From CAIWHR01 sp963846855 (GTDB lineage Bacteria; Pseudomonadota; Gammaproteobacteria; Burkholderiales; Casimicrobiaceae): a DNA stretch of 64,000 nt. Under the pieces are notes generated by a model, which made no database searches, had not been told where the DNA came from, and saw nothing but the letters and a program-made list of their open reading frames with translations. The stretch spans positions 558,001-622,000 of the forward strand of contig CAWJXK010000004.1 in NCBI GenBank assembly GCA_963846855.1. Reading direction: 5' to 3'. Position numbers and translations under genes: made by a program. This document shows positions 1-7,690 of this stretch, in pieces (the first letter of the stretch is position 1; each line of letters begins with the position of its first letter).

Positions 1-1248
1 ACGATCGCGCTCGGCTCCTCTGACGGACTGCGCCGCGGCATGAAGGTGATCAACACCGGTGCGCCGATCTCGGTCCCGGTCGGCGCGAAGACGCTCGGCC
101 GCATCATGGACGTGCTCGGCCGGCCGATCGACGAGAAGGGTCCCGTCGATTCGAAAAAGACCTTGTCGATCCATCGCAATGCGCCAGCCTTCGACGAGCT
201 CTCGCCCTCGCAGGAGCTGCTCGAGACGGGCATCAAGGTGATCGACCTTATGTGTCCGTTCGCCAAGGGTGGCAAGGTCGGCCTGTTCGGTGGCGCCGGC
301 GTGGGCAAGACGGTCACGATGATGGAGCTCATCAACAACATCGCTACCGCCCACTCCGGCCTGTCGGTGTTCGCCGGGGTCGGCGAGCGCACGCGCGAGG
401 GCAACGACTTCTATCACGAGATGATCGCGTCGGGCGTTATCGACAAGGACGACCTCTCGAAGTCGAAGGTCGCGATGGTGTACGGCCAGATGAACGAGCC
501 GCCCGGCAATCGGCTGCGCGTCGCGCTGACCGGACTCACGATCGCCGAGGATTTCCGCGACGAGGGCCGCGACGTGCTGCTGTTCATCGACAACATCTAT
601 CGCTTCACGCTGGCCGGCACCGAAGTATCGGCGCTGCTCGGCCGCATGCCCTCCGCCGTGGGCTATCAGCCGACGCTGGCCGAGGAGATGGGCCGCCTGC
701 AGGAGCGGATCACCTCGACCAAGACGGGCTCGATCACGTCGATCCAGGCCGTCTACGTTCCCGCCGACGACCTGACCGACCCGTCTCCGGCGACGACGTT
801 CGGCCACCTCGACGCCACCGTCGTGCTGTCGCGCGACATCGCCTCGCTCGGCATCTATCCGGCGGTCGATCCGCTCGACTCGACGTCGCGCCAGGTCGAC
901 CCGAACGTCGTCGGCGAGGAGCACTACAACACGACGCGCGGCGTGCAGTCGGTGCTACAGCGGTACAAGGAATTGCGCGACATCATCGCGATTCTCGGGA
1001 TGGACGAGCTCTCTCCCGAAGACAAGCTCGCCGTGTCCCGCGCGCGCAAGATCCAGCGCTTCCTGTCGCAGCCGTTCAGCGTCGCCGAGGTGTTCACCGG
1101 ATCGCCCGGCAAGTACGTGTCGCTGAAGGACACGATCAAGGGCTTCCGCATGATCGTCGACGGCGAATGCGACGCGCTGCCGGAGCAGGCGTTCTACATG
1201 GTCGGGACGATCGAGGAAGCGTTCGAGAAAGCGAAGACGCTGCAATAG
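1..1248 (+). CDS. atpD: ATP synthase F1 subunit beta (5' end outside window)
   Basis: Catalytic beta subunit of the F1Fo ATP synthase, which makes ATP on the cytoplasmic face of the inner membrane. The frame is open from base 1, so about the first 50 residues lie upstream; 415 residues are visible. The Walker A P-loop GGAGVGKT is encoded at 289-312, the Walker B region reads LLFIDNIYRF, and the rotor-contacting loop near the C-terminus reads DELSPED, a variant of the classic DELSEED. The CPFAKGGKVGLFGGAGVGKT stretch is typical of proteobacterial AtpD. atpC follows after 10 bases and the pair ends at an intrinsic terminator, so this is the 3' end of an atp operon. Identity is certain; only the start is missing. 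Confidence 0.98.
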   Translation, partial: TIALGSSDGLRRGMKVINTGAPISVPVGAKTLGRIMDVLGRPIDEKGPVDSKKTLSIHRNAPAFDELSPSQELLETGIKVIDLMCPFAKGGKVGLFGGAGVGKTVTMMELINNIATAHSGLSVFAGVGERTREGNDFYHEMIASGVIDKDDLSKSKVAMVYGQMNEPPGNRLRVALTGLTIAEDFRDEGRDVLLFIDNIYRFTLAGTEVSALLGRMPSAVGYQPTLAEEMGRLQERITSTKTGSITSIQAVYVPADDLTDPSPATTFGHLDATVVLSRDIASLGIYPAVDPLDSTSRQVDPNVVGEEHYNTTRGVQSVLQRYKELRDIIAILGMDELSPEDKLAVSRARKIQRFLSQPFSVAEVFTGSPGKYVSLKDTIKGFRMIVDGECDALPEQAFYMVGTIEEAFEKAKTLQ

Positions 1249-1258
1249 GCGCAAATCC

Positions 1259-1681
1259 ATGGCCCACACAATCAAGGTCGACGTCGTCAGCGCGGAGGAG
1301 CAGATCTTCTCCGGCGATGCCGAGTTCGTCGTGCTGCCCGGCATCATGGGCGAGCTCGGCATCTATCCGCGCCACACGCCGCTGCTGACGCAGATCAAGC
1401 CGGGAGCGGTGCGCATCAAGATCCCCGGCCAGGCGAACGAGGAGCTGGTGTTCGTGCATGGCGGTTTCCTCGAAGTCCAGCCGGCGCACGTCACGGTGCT
1501 CGCCGACACAGCCATTCGCGCGCACGACCTGGACGAGAAGGCGGCGCTCGAAGCGAAGCGCGCGGCCGAGGAGACGATGCAGAACAAGACCTCGCGCGAG
1601 GAAATCGCGCAGGCCGAGGCCGAGCTCGGCATTGCGGTCGCGCAACTCGCGGCGATCCGGAAGCTGCGCCACCGCGCCTAA
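1259..1681 (+). CDS. atpC: ATP synthase F1 subunit epsilon
   Basis: Epsilon subunit of the central stalk; it couples proton flow to catalysis and can inhibit ATP hydrolysis. The 140-residue product has the usual two parts: an N-terminal beta-sandwich (HTIKVDVVSAEEQIFSGDAE, GELGIYPRHTPLLTQIKPG, about residues 3-85) and a C-terminal helical hairpin rich in Ala, Glu and Lys (about 90-140). Length and order match the family. It starts 10 bases after the atpD stop and is the last gene of the operon, followed about 30 bases later by a strong terminator. Confidence 0.97.
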   Translation: MAHTIKVDVVSAEEQIFSGDAEFVVLPGIMGELGIYPRHTPLLTQIKPGAVRIKIPGQANEELVFVHGGFLEVQPAHVTVLADTAIRAHDLDEKAALEAKRAAEETMQNKTSREEIAQAEAELGIAVAQLAAIRKLRHRA

Positions 1682-1711
1682 AGGCCGACACAATTCTGGG
1701 GGGAGGCAACG

Positions 1712-1740
1712 GGGCGGCCGAAGATGGCCGCCCTTTTGTT
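1712..1740 (+). terminator. Rho-independent terminator of the atp operon
   Basis: A perfect 8-bp stem (gggcggcc at 1712-1719 with ggccgccc at 1726-1733, loop gaagat) is followed directly by a T-rich tract (ttttgttt). It lies about 30 bases after the atpC stop, where the operon should end. Confidence 0.9.
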
Positions 1741-1776
1741 TGATCTGATCCGTGGCAGGCGCAGGGCCGTTGGCGT

Positions 1777-1799
1777 AGGATGTTGCATCGCAACATCCT
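1777..1799. promoter_or_regulatory. Perfect 10-bp inverted repeat ahead of the MaoC-Pta gene
   Basis: The arms aggatgttgc (1777-1786) and gcaacatcct (1790-1799) are exact reverse complements separated by only 3 bases. The repeat ends 12 bases before the ATG at 1812, and no Shine-Dalgarno sequence is visible between them. It could be a repressor operator or an RNA hairpin that affects translation start. No T-tract follows, so it is not an intrinsic terminator. Function is inferred from position only. Confidence 0.55.
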
Positions 1800-1811
1800 C
1801 GCGTACAGACG

Positions 1812-3200
1812 ATGTCACGACTGTCCAATCGCACTTTCGACGAGATCAAGGTCGGCGCGACCGAGACGGTCAGCCGCACGCTGACCGCGACCGATGTCGA
1901 GGCGCTGGCGCTCGCCGCAGGCGATGTCGAGGGCTTTCATCTCGAGGGGGGCAGTCCCGACGACCGGATTTCGGCGCAGGGTGCCTCCGCCATCGCGCTG
2001 GTCGCGGGACTCCTCAACCGCCGCCTCCCGGGCCCGGGGAGCGCCATCATCGGCACCGCGTTCCGCTACTCCGGCGCATGCCACGTCGGCGACACGCTCA
2101 CGGCGACCGTCACTGCAAAGGCGCGACACAAGCGCACGCACACGATCGATTTCCTCTGCACGTGCACCAACCAGGACGGCGTGACACTTGTCGACGGCGT
2201 CGCGATGGTGCAGGCGCCGACCGAGCGGATCGCGTATGCGGACGTCGCCACCCCGGAGCTCATCCTGCGCCGCAACGACGGATTCGCCAAGCTCTTCAAA
2301 CGGTGCGAGGCGCTGCCGCCGGTGACCTGTGCGGTCGTGCATCCATGCGATCGCGACTCGCTGCTGGGTCCGATCGAGGCGGCGAAGCGAGGACTGATCG
2401 TCCCGGTGCTGGTCGGACCGGAAGCACGCATCCGCGCCGTCGCGCGCGCCGAGGGCGTCGACCTTTCGCCCTTTCAGATCGTACCGGTCGAGCACAGCCA
2501 CGCTGCCGCGGCGAAGGCGGTCGAGCTCGCCCGCGCCGGCCATGTCGACGCGCTGATGAAGGGGAGCCTCCACACCGACGAGCTGATGGGCGCCGTCGTG
2601 TCGACGGCCGATGGGCTGCGCACGGCGCGGCGCATCTCGCATGTGTTCGTGATGGACGTGCCGACCTATCCGCGCCTGCTGATGGTCACCGACGCCGCGA
2701 TCAACCTCTATCCGAATCTCGAGGACAAGGTCGACATCTGCCAGAACGCGATCGAGCTCGCGCACATCCTCGGCATCGCGAAGCCCCGGGTTGCGATCCT
2801 GTCCGCCGTCGAGATGATCAATCCGCGCATTCCCGGGACGCTCGACGCCGCAGCGCTGTGCAAGATGGCCGACCGCGGCCAGATCGAGGGGGGCATCCTC
2901 GACGGCCCGCTCGCGTTCGACAACGCGATCTCGATCGAGGCGGCGCGAACGAAGATGATCGATTCACCGGTCGCCGGCCGAGCCGACATCCTGCTCGTGC
3001 CCGATCTCGAGGCCGGCAACATGCTGGCGAAGCAGCTGCAGTATCTCGCCGGCGCGGATTCCGCGGGCATCGTGCTCGGCACGCGCGTGCCGATCGTGCT
3101 CACGTCGCGCTCAGACAACGTGCGTACGCGCCTCGCCTCCGCCGCGGTGATGAAGCTCGTCGCGAGCGCCCGGCGCGGCAAGCTGATGCCGAAGGACTGA
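1812..3200 (+). CDS. Bifunctional MaoC-like enoyl-CoA hydratase / phosphate acetyl(butyryl)transferase
   Basis: The 462-residue product joins two enzymes. Residues about 1-150 form a MaoC-type hot-dog fold that hydrates enoyl-CoA ((R)-specific hydratase family). Residues about 160-462 form a phosphate acetyl/butyryltransferase domain, with the segments DALMKGSLHTDELMGAV and GGILDGPLAFDNAIS, interconverting acyl-CoA and acyl phosphate. This fusion is a known family (bifunctional enoyl-CoA hydratase/phosphate acetyltransferase). It is cytoplasmic and would belong to short-chain acyl-CoA or polyhydroxyalkanoate-linked metabolism. No acetate kinase gene lies next to it; the following gene is convergent. 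The MaoC dehydratase at 62631-63053 is separate. Confidence 0.9.
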   Translation: MSRLSNRTFDEIKVGATETVSRTLTATDVEALALAAGDVEGFHLEGGSPDDRISAQGASAIALVAGLLNRRLPGPGSAIIGTAFRYSGACHVGDTLTATVTAKARHKRTHTIDFLCTCTNQDGVTLVDGVAMVQAPTERIAYADVATPELILRRNDGFAKLFKRCEALPPVTCAVVHPCDRDSLLGPIEAAKRGLIVPVLVGPEARIRAVARAEGVDLSPFQIVPVEHSHAAAAKAVELARAGHVDALMKGSLHTDELMGAVVSTADGLRTARRISHVFVMDVPTYPRLLMVTDAAINLYPNLEDKVDICQNAIELAHILGIAKPRVAILSAVEMINPRIPGTLDAAALCKMADRGQIEGGILDGPLAFDNAISIEAARTKMIDSPVAGRADILLVPDLEAGNMLAKQLQYLAGADSAGIVLGTRVPIVLTSRSDNVRTRLASAAVMKLVASARRGKLMPKD

Positions 3201-3217
3201 GGCGGCGGGCAGCCGCG

Positions 3218-4405
3218 TCAGGCGCGTGCCGCCAACTGCTGCTCGGCCAGCGTCACCCAGTAGCTCGCGCCCACCGCGAGCGCGTCGTCGTTGAAATCGT
3301 AGTGCGGGTTGTGAACGTTGGGCGTGTCCGGCCCGCGCCCGGCGCCCAGCCACACATAGCAGCCCGGCTTCGCCTGCAGCATGAACGCGAAGTCCTCGCT
3401 GCCCATGTTCGGCGTCGGATCGGTCTCGACGTTGGCCGTGCCGACCACGGCGCTCGCCGCGGCGATCGCGTGGCGCGTCTCGGCCTCGTGATTGACGGTC
3501 GCCGGATAGCGGCGCTCGTAGCGAACCGTCGCCGTCATCTCGAACATCGCCGCGATGCCGGCGACGATGCTGCGCATCCGCTGCTCGATCAGGTCCTGCA
3601 CGTCGGGCTTGAACGTGCGCACGGTGCCGCGCAGCACGACCTCCTGGGGAATCACGTTCCACGTATCGCCGCCATGCACCTGCGTGATGCTGACCACGCC
3701 GGCGTCGAGCGGATGCAGGTTGCGCGAGACGATCGTCTGCAGCGCGGAAATCGCATGCGCGACGAACAGCATCGGATCCTTGCCGGTGTAGGGCATTGCC
3801 GCGTGCGCGCCCTTGCCGGTCGCGATGATCTCGAAGATGTCGAACGCGCCCATGAGCGGCCCCGCGCGCATCGCGAACGTGCCGAAGGGTTTTTGCGGCC
3901 AGTTGTGCATTCCATAGACCGCGCGCATGGGGAACTTCTCGAACAGGCCTTCCTCGACCATCACGCGACCGCCACCTTCGTTTTCCTCCGCGGGCTGGAA
4001 GATGAAATACGCGGTGCCGTCGAACTTCTTGCGGCGCGCGAGCGCGGCCGCGGCGCCGAGCAGCATCGCCGTATGGCCATCGTGGCCGCAGGCGTGCATC
4101 TTGCCCGGCACCTTCGAGGCGTGCGTGACGCCCGATTTCTCGGCGATGTGAAGCGCGTCGAGGTCGGCGCGCAATCCGATCGCATCGCTGCCGTCGGCGG
4201 CACCGCGGCGTCCGTGGCGAAGAATGCCGACGACACCCGTGCCGGCGAGACCGGTGTGAACCTCGAGGCCGAGCGCGGCGAGCTTGTCGGCGACGAATGC
4301 GCTCGTGACCGTCTCCTCGAAGGCGGTTTCCGGATGCGCGTGGATCTGGTGCCGCCAGGCCTTCATTTCCGGGACCAGGGCCGCAATTTCCGGGATGAGC
4401 TTCAT
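3218..4405 (-). CDS. M20 family amidohydrolase (hippurate hydrolase-like)
   Basis: A 395-residue dinuclear metal peptidase/amidohydrolase of the M20D group, which hydrolyses N-acyl amino acids such as hippurate or indole-acetyl conjugates. Visible signatures are the metal-binding HACGHDGHTAML near residue 100, the catalytic PAEENEGGG region, the dimerisation-domain motif GKGAHAAMP, and a C-terminal NMGSEDFAFM metal ligand. The ATG at 4405 starts MKLIPEIAALV, the normal family N-terminus; a longer open frame upstream has no family resemblance. A weak ggaga ribosome site precedes it. The gene is divergent from glpD and convergent with the MaoC-Pta gene. The exact substrate cannot be read from sequence. 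Confidence 0.92.
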   Translation of the reverse strand: MKLIPEIAALVPEMKAWRHQIHAHPETAFEETVTSAFVADKLAALGLEVHTGLAGTGVVGILRHGRRGAADGSDAIGLRADLDALHIAEKSGVTHASKVPGKMHACGHDGHTAMLLGAAAALARRKKFDGTAYFIFQPAEENEGGGRVMVEEGLFEKFPMRAVYGMHNWPQKPFGTFAMRAGPLMGAFDIFEIIATGKGAHAAMPYTGKDPMLFVAHAISALQTIVSRNLHPLDAGVVSITQVHGGDTWNVIPQEVVLRGTVRTFKPDVQDLIEQRMRSIVAGIAAMFEMTATVRYERRYPATVNHEAETRHAIAAASAVVGTANVETDPTPNMGSEDFAFMLQAKPGCYVWLGAGRGPDTPNVHNPHYDFNDDALAVGASYWVTLAEQQLAARA

Positions 4406-4547
4406 CGCCGAGTCTCCACTGTTGGGGACGGGCGGCGGCGAATCGCGCCGCCGGCCTCGCGTTGTTGATCCAAGCTTAACATCGTGCGCGCGAGCGGGGC
4501 GGGCGCGCACGACGGCGGTAAAATGAGACCCTCGTTCAGGGGCGGGC

Positions 4548-6083
4548 ATGAACACGGCGAACAAGAAGAACAGCTTCGATCTCATCGTCATCGGCGCGGG
4601 CATCAACGGAGCGGGAATCGCCCGCGACGCCGCCGGGCGCGGCCTCTCGGTGCTCGTCGTCGAGCAGGACGACATCGCCGCCGCCACGTCGCAGTGGAGC
4701 ACCAAGCTGATCCACGGCGGTCTGCGCTACCTCGAATACTACGAATTCCGCCTGGTGCGCGAATCGCTCTCGGAACGCGAGGTCGTGCTGCGCCAGGCGC
4801 CGCACCTTGTGCAGCCGCTGCAGTTCGTGCTGCCGCACGAGCCGCACCTGCGCCCCGCGTGGATGCTGCGCCTCGGACTCTTCATGTACGACCATTTCTC
4901 CCCTCGCGTGACCCTGCCGGGATCGTTCGGCGTCGACCTCGCGACGACGAAATGGGGCGCGGGCCTGCGGCGCGATTTCCGCAAGGGATTCGTCTACGCC
5001 GACGCGCGCGTCGACGACGCGCGTCTCGTGCTCGCCAACGAAATGTCGGCGCGCACGCTGGGAGCCGACATCCGGGTGTGCACGCGCTTCTCCGGCGCGC
5101 AGCGCGAGGCGTCGCCGGACGGCCAACGCTGGCGGGCGACGCTCACCGAGCGCGACAGCGGGCGCATCGAGGAAGTGACCGCCACGGCGATCGTCAACGT
5201 GTCGGGTCCGTGGGTCAAGGTGGTGCGCGACACGGTCAGCGCGACGCCGTCGCGCGAGAACGTCCGCCACGTGAAGGGCAGCCACATCGTCGTGCCGCGC
5301 GTGCATGCGGAGGATCACGCCTACATCCTGCAGAACGCCGACAAGCGGATCGTCTTCGTGATCCCGTTCGCCGAAAAGTATTCGCTGATCGGCACGACCG
5401 ACGTCCCCGTCAGCGACTTCGAGCATCCGGAGATTTCGGAACCCGAAGTCGAGTACCTGCTGAAGCTCGCCAACACGTACCTCGAGAAGCCGCTGACGAA
5501 AGCGGACGTGGTCTGGACCTTCAGCGGCATCCGGCCGCTCTACGACGACGGCCAGTCCGATCCGTCGGCGATCACGCGCGACTACGTGCTGAAGCAGGAC
5601 GGCGCCGAAACGGGCGCGCCGCTGTTGTCCGTCTACGGCGGCAAGATCACCACCTACCGAAAGCTCGCCGAGCACGTGCTGGAGCAGTTGCGGCCCTCAC
5701 TGCCGTCGATGGGGCCGGCCTGGACACTCGGCAAGCCGCTGCCGGGCGGCGATCTCCCGGCGGGCGGCATCGCGGCCTGGGTCATCGAGATGCAGCACCG
5801 CTATCCGGCGCTACCCGCCGACGTCGTGCGCGGCGTCGCGCACCGGCATGGCACGCTCGCGCCGACAGTGCTGGGCGACGCGAAGGGTGCGGCGGACCTC
5901 GGCGAGGATTTCGGCAACGGGCTCACCGCGCGCGAAGTCGAGTATTTCGTCCGCGAAGAATGGGCGCGCAGTGCGGACGACGTGCTGTGGCGCCGCAGCA
6001 AATGCGGGCTCGGCATGAGCGCCGCACAAGCCGCGGGTGTGGCGGCCTGCGTCGCGCGGGCGGTTGCGGCGGCCGGCGCGTGA
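4548..6083 (+). CDS. glpD: Aerobic glycerol-3-phosphate dehydrogenase
   Basis: FAD-dependent sn-glycerol-3-phosphate dehydrogenase (511 residues), a peripheral inner-membrane enzyme that oxidises G3P to dihydroxyacetone phosphate and passes electrons to quinone. The N-terminal dinucleotide fold VIGAGINGAGIARDAAGRG and the adjoining SQWSTKLIHGGLRYLEYYE segment are diagnostic. Later hallmarks are GSHIVVPRV, the GTTDVPV strand and the YGGKITTYRKLAEH motif, followed by the C-terminal helical domain. The ATG at 4548 gives a standard length. No glpF, glpK or glpR is adjacent. The stop overlaps the next start candidate (gtga at 6080), so translation of the HAD gene may be coupled. Confidence 0.96.
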   Translation: MNTANKKNSFDLIVIGAGINGAGIARDAAGRGLSVLVVEQDDIAAATSQWSTKLIHGGLRYLEYYEFRLVRESLSEREVVLRQAPHLVQPLQFVLPHEPHLRPAWMLRLGLFMYDHFSPRVTLPGSFGVDLATTKWGAGLRRDFRKGFVYADARVDDARLVLANEMSARTLGADIRVCTRFSGAQREASPDGQRWRATLTERDSGRIEEVTATAIVNVSGPWVKVVRDTVSATPSRENVRHVKGSHIVVPRVHAEDHAYILQNADKRIVFVIPFAEKYSLIGTTDVPVSDFEHPEISEPEVEYLLKLANTYLEKPLTKADVVWTFSGIRPLYDDGQSDPSAITRDYVLKQDGAETGAPLLSVYGGKITTYRKLAEHVLEQLRPSLPSMGPAWTLGKPLPGGDLPAGGIAAWVIEMQHRYPALPADVVRGVAHRHGTLAPTVLGDAKGAADLGEDFGNGLTAREVEYFVREEWARSADDVLWRRSKCGLGMSAAQAAGVAACVARAVAAAGA

Positions 6084-6088
6084 CGGCG

Positions 6089-6895
6089 ATGCCCGCCGGC
6101 GTGTTGCAGCCGCTCGCGGCAATGGCCGACGCGACGCGCCGCGGCGTGCGCGGCGTTCTGATCGACATCGACGACACGCTGACGACACACGGCCGGCTCA
6201 CGGTCGACGCCTACGCGGCGCTGGGCCGCCTCGCCGAAGCGGGCAGGACCGTCATCCCGGTCACCGGGCGGCCTGCGGGCTGGTGTGACCACATCGCGCG
6301 GATGTGGCCCGTCGACGCGGTCGTCGGCGAGAACGGCGCGCTCTACATGCGCTACGACCGCGCGGGACGCCGGCTCGTAAAGCGCTTCGTCGTCGACGAG
6401 CCTGCGCGCAAGGCGGGGCGTGAGCGCCTCGCCGGCATCGGAGCGAAAATCCTTGCCGCGGTGCCCGGTTCCGCGCTCGCGTCCGACCAGCTCTATCGCG
6501 AGTGCGACCTCGCGATCGATTTTCGCGAGGACGTTCCGGAGCTGCCGCGGGCGGCGATCGATCGCATCGTCGCCCTGATGGAAGCCGAGGGCATGACCGC
6601 GAAGGTGAGCTCGATCCACGTCAACGGCTGGTTCGGCGCCTACGACAAGCTGTCGATGGTGCGAACGCTGCTGGCCGAGGCGTTCTCGACCGACCTCGAC
6701 GCCGAGCGCGAGCGCTTCGTTTTCGTCGGTGACTCGCCCAACGATGCGCCGATGTTCACGTTCTTTCCGCAGGCGGTCGGCGTTGCCAACATCCTCGGGT
6801 TCGCGGATCGCATTCCGGCGCTGCCGCGCTACGTGACCTCCCGGGCGGCGGGCGCGGGCTTCGCCGAGCTGGTCGATTTCCTCCTTCGGCCCTGA
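6089..6895 (+). CDS. HAD-IIB family hydrolase (sugar-phosphatase-like)
   Basis: A cytoplasmic haloacid dehalogenase-superfamily phosphatase of about 268 residues. Motif I is DIDDTLTT (about residues 26-33, nucleophile Asp), motif II is VTGRP, the motif III Lys probably lies in the AYDKLSMVR segment, and motif IV is GDSPNDAPMF. The inserted cap between motifs II and III fits subclass IIB (Cof/sucrose-phosphatase type). A GTG at 6080 overlapping the glpD stop is an alternative start; ATG 6089 is chosen because both encode the same core and ATG is commoner. The overlap with glpD suggests one transcript, so a glycerol- or sugar-phosphate substrate is plausible but not shown. Confidence 0.85.
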   Translation: MPAGVLQPLAAMADATRRGVRGVLIDIDDTLTTHGRLTVDAYAALGRLAEAGRTVIPVTGRPAGWCDHIARMWPVDAVVGENGALYMRYDRAGRRLVKRFVVDEPARKAGRERLAGIGAKILAAVPGSALASDQLYRECDLAIDFREDVPELPRAAIDRIVALMEAEGMTAKVSSIHVNGWFGAYDKLSMVRTLLAEAFSTDLDAERERFVFVGDSPNDAPMFTFFPQAVGVANILGFADRIPALPRYVTSRAAGAGFAELVDFLLRP

Positions 6896-7214
6896 GGGCG
6901 ACGGCGGTGCGGCGGCGTCAGCCCCGTGCGCCGGGAACAGCGTGTAGTTGACAGGCAACGTCACGGGAACATCGAAGCCGGCCGTTATAGCCCTATCCGA
7001 ACCCGGGGCGTTACTCGCTTCAAGAGCGAGTATTCACTTACGTTTAGAATGGCGATATAGCTGGATCCACAAGGAAACCATCTTGTGGCTTCGCACGGCC
7101 TTCCGGCACGGCGTGCCGCCCGGCGGAGCATGCATGCGCCGGGAATGATATTTGCATAATCAAGGGCCTTCGGCGCGAAACTAACACGACGCGCAAGGGC
7201 AAGGAGGCACGGCG
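6896..7214. promoter_or_regulatory. Intergenic region with three inverted repeats and a possible promoter
   Basis: No gene is visible in these 319 bases. There are three hairpin-capable repeats: actcgct/agcgagt around 7014-7033, cggcac-ggc-gtgccg around 7103-7117, and cccggcg...gcgccggg around 7118-7142 with a palindromic atgcat core. A TATAAT-like cataat lies near 7153, about 60 bases before the next ATG. The density of dyads suggests a regulated promoter for the small protein at 7215, but no binding protein can be named. Confidence 0.4.
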
Positions 7215-7487
7215 ATGATCCGCTTCGGCTTTCACATCAGGACCCGGACAGGACAGAAGGTCGAGAACATCTCGATCGTCGCGGCGACGCAATCGGACGC
7301 CGAGCGGCGCCTGCGCCAGATGTATCTCCATTGCGAAATCATCGAGTGCAGCACGCAGGCGGTGCCGCGGCACGTCGACACGTTCGACATTGCGGGCATC
7401 ATCGGCATGCTGAGCGCCGCGCCGGCGACCGTGCCATCGCAGGGCGCGAAGGTCGTCCGGCTGCGCGAGAAGACCGGAACGCGCTGA
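7215..7487 (+). CDS. Small protein of unknown function (90 aa)
   Basis: I do not recognise the family. The ATG follows an excellent ribosome site (aaggagg, 11 bases upstream), codon use matches the neighbours, and the product is a compact soluble protein of 90 residues: beta-strand-like MIRFGFHIRTRTGQKVENIS, a helical SDAERRLRQMY segment, then HCEIIECSTQ with two cysteines five residues apart. No signal peptide or membrane helix. It sits alone between the HAD gene and glmU behind a region rich in inverted repeats. The amphipathic start followed by a helix could be a small DNA- or RNA-associated fold, but that is a guess. Confidence 0.75.
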   Translation: MIRFGFHIRTRTGQKVENISIVAATQSDAERRLRQMYLHCEIIECSTQAVPRHVDTFDIAGIIGMLSAAPATVPSQGAKVVRLREKTGTR

Positions 7488-7690
7488 CCCACCCGGTTCC
7501 TGGTTCGGCCGCGTCGCCTGGCCCGATGCCCGGCGCAAGGGGCCGCCCGGCACGACGCCGCGCGCGAGCTGCGCAGCGGCCACAACCCTGACGCCTTGCC
7601 GCAGTCCGCCGCGCCCGTGGCGAACGCCATACGGGCGATGTCGTATCATGTGAGGCCGTCGCCGCTGCGCCGTTTCGCCTCCCCTTCCTC

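Noticed and set aside
1724..4468. A 914-codon open frame on the plus strand
   Set aside because: It overlaps the MaoC-Pta gene in another frame and the antisense of the amidohydrolase. Arg-rich composition and no motif mark it as a high-GC shadow.
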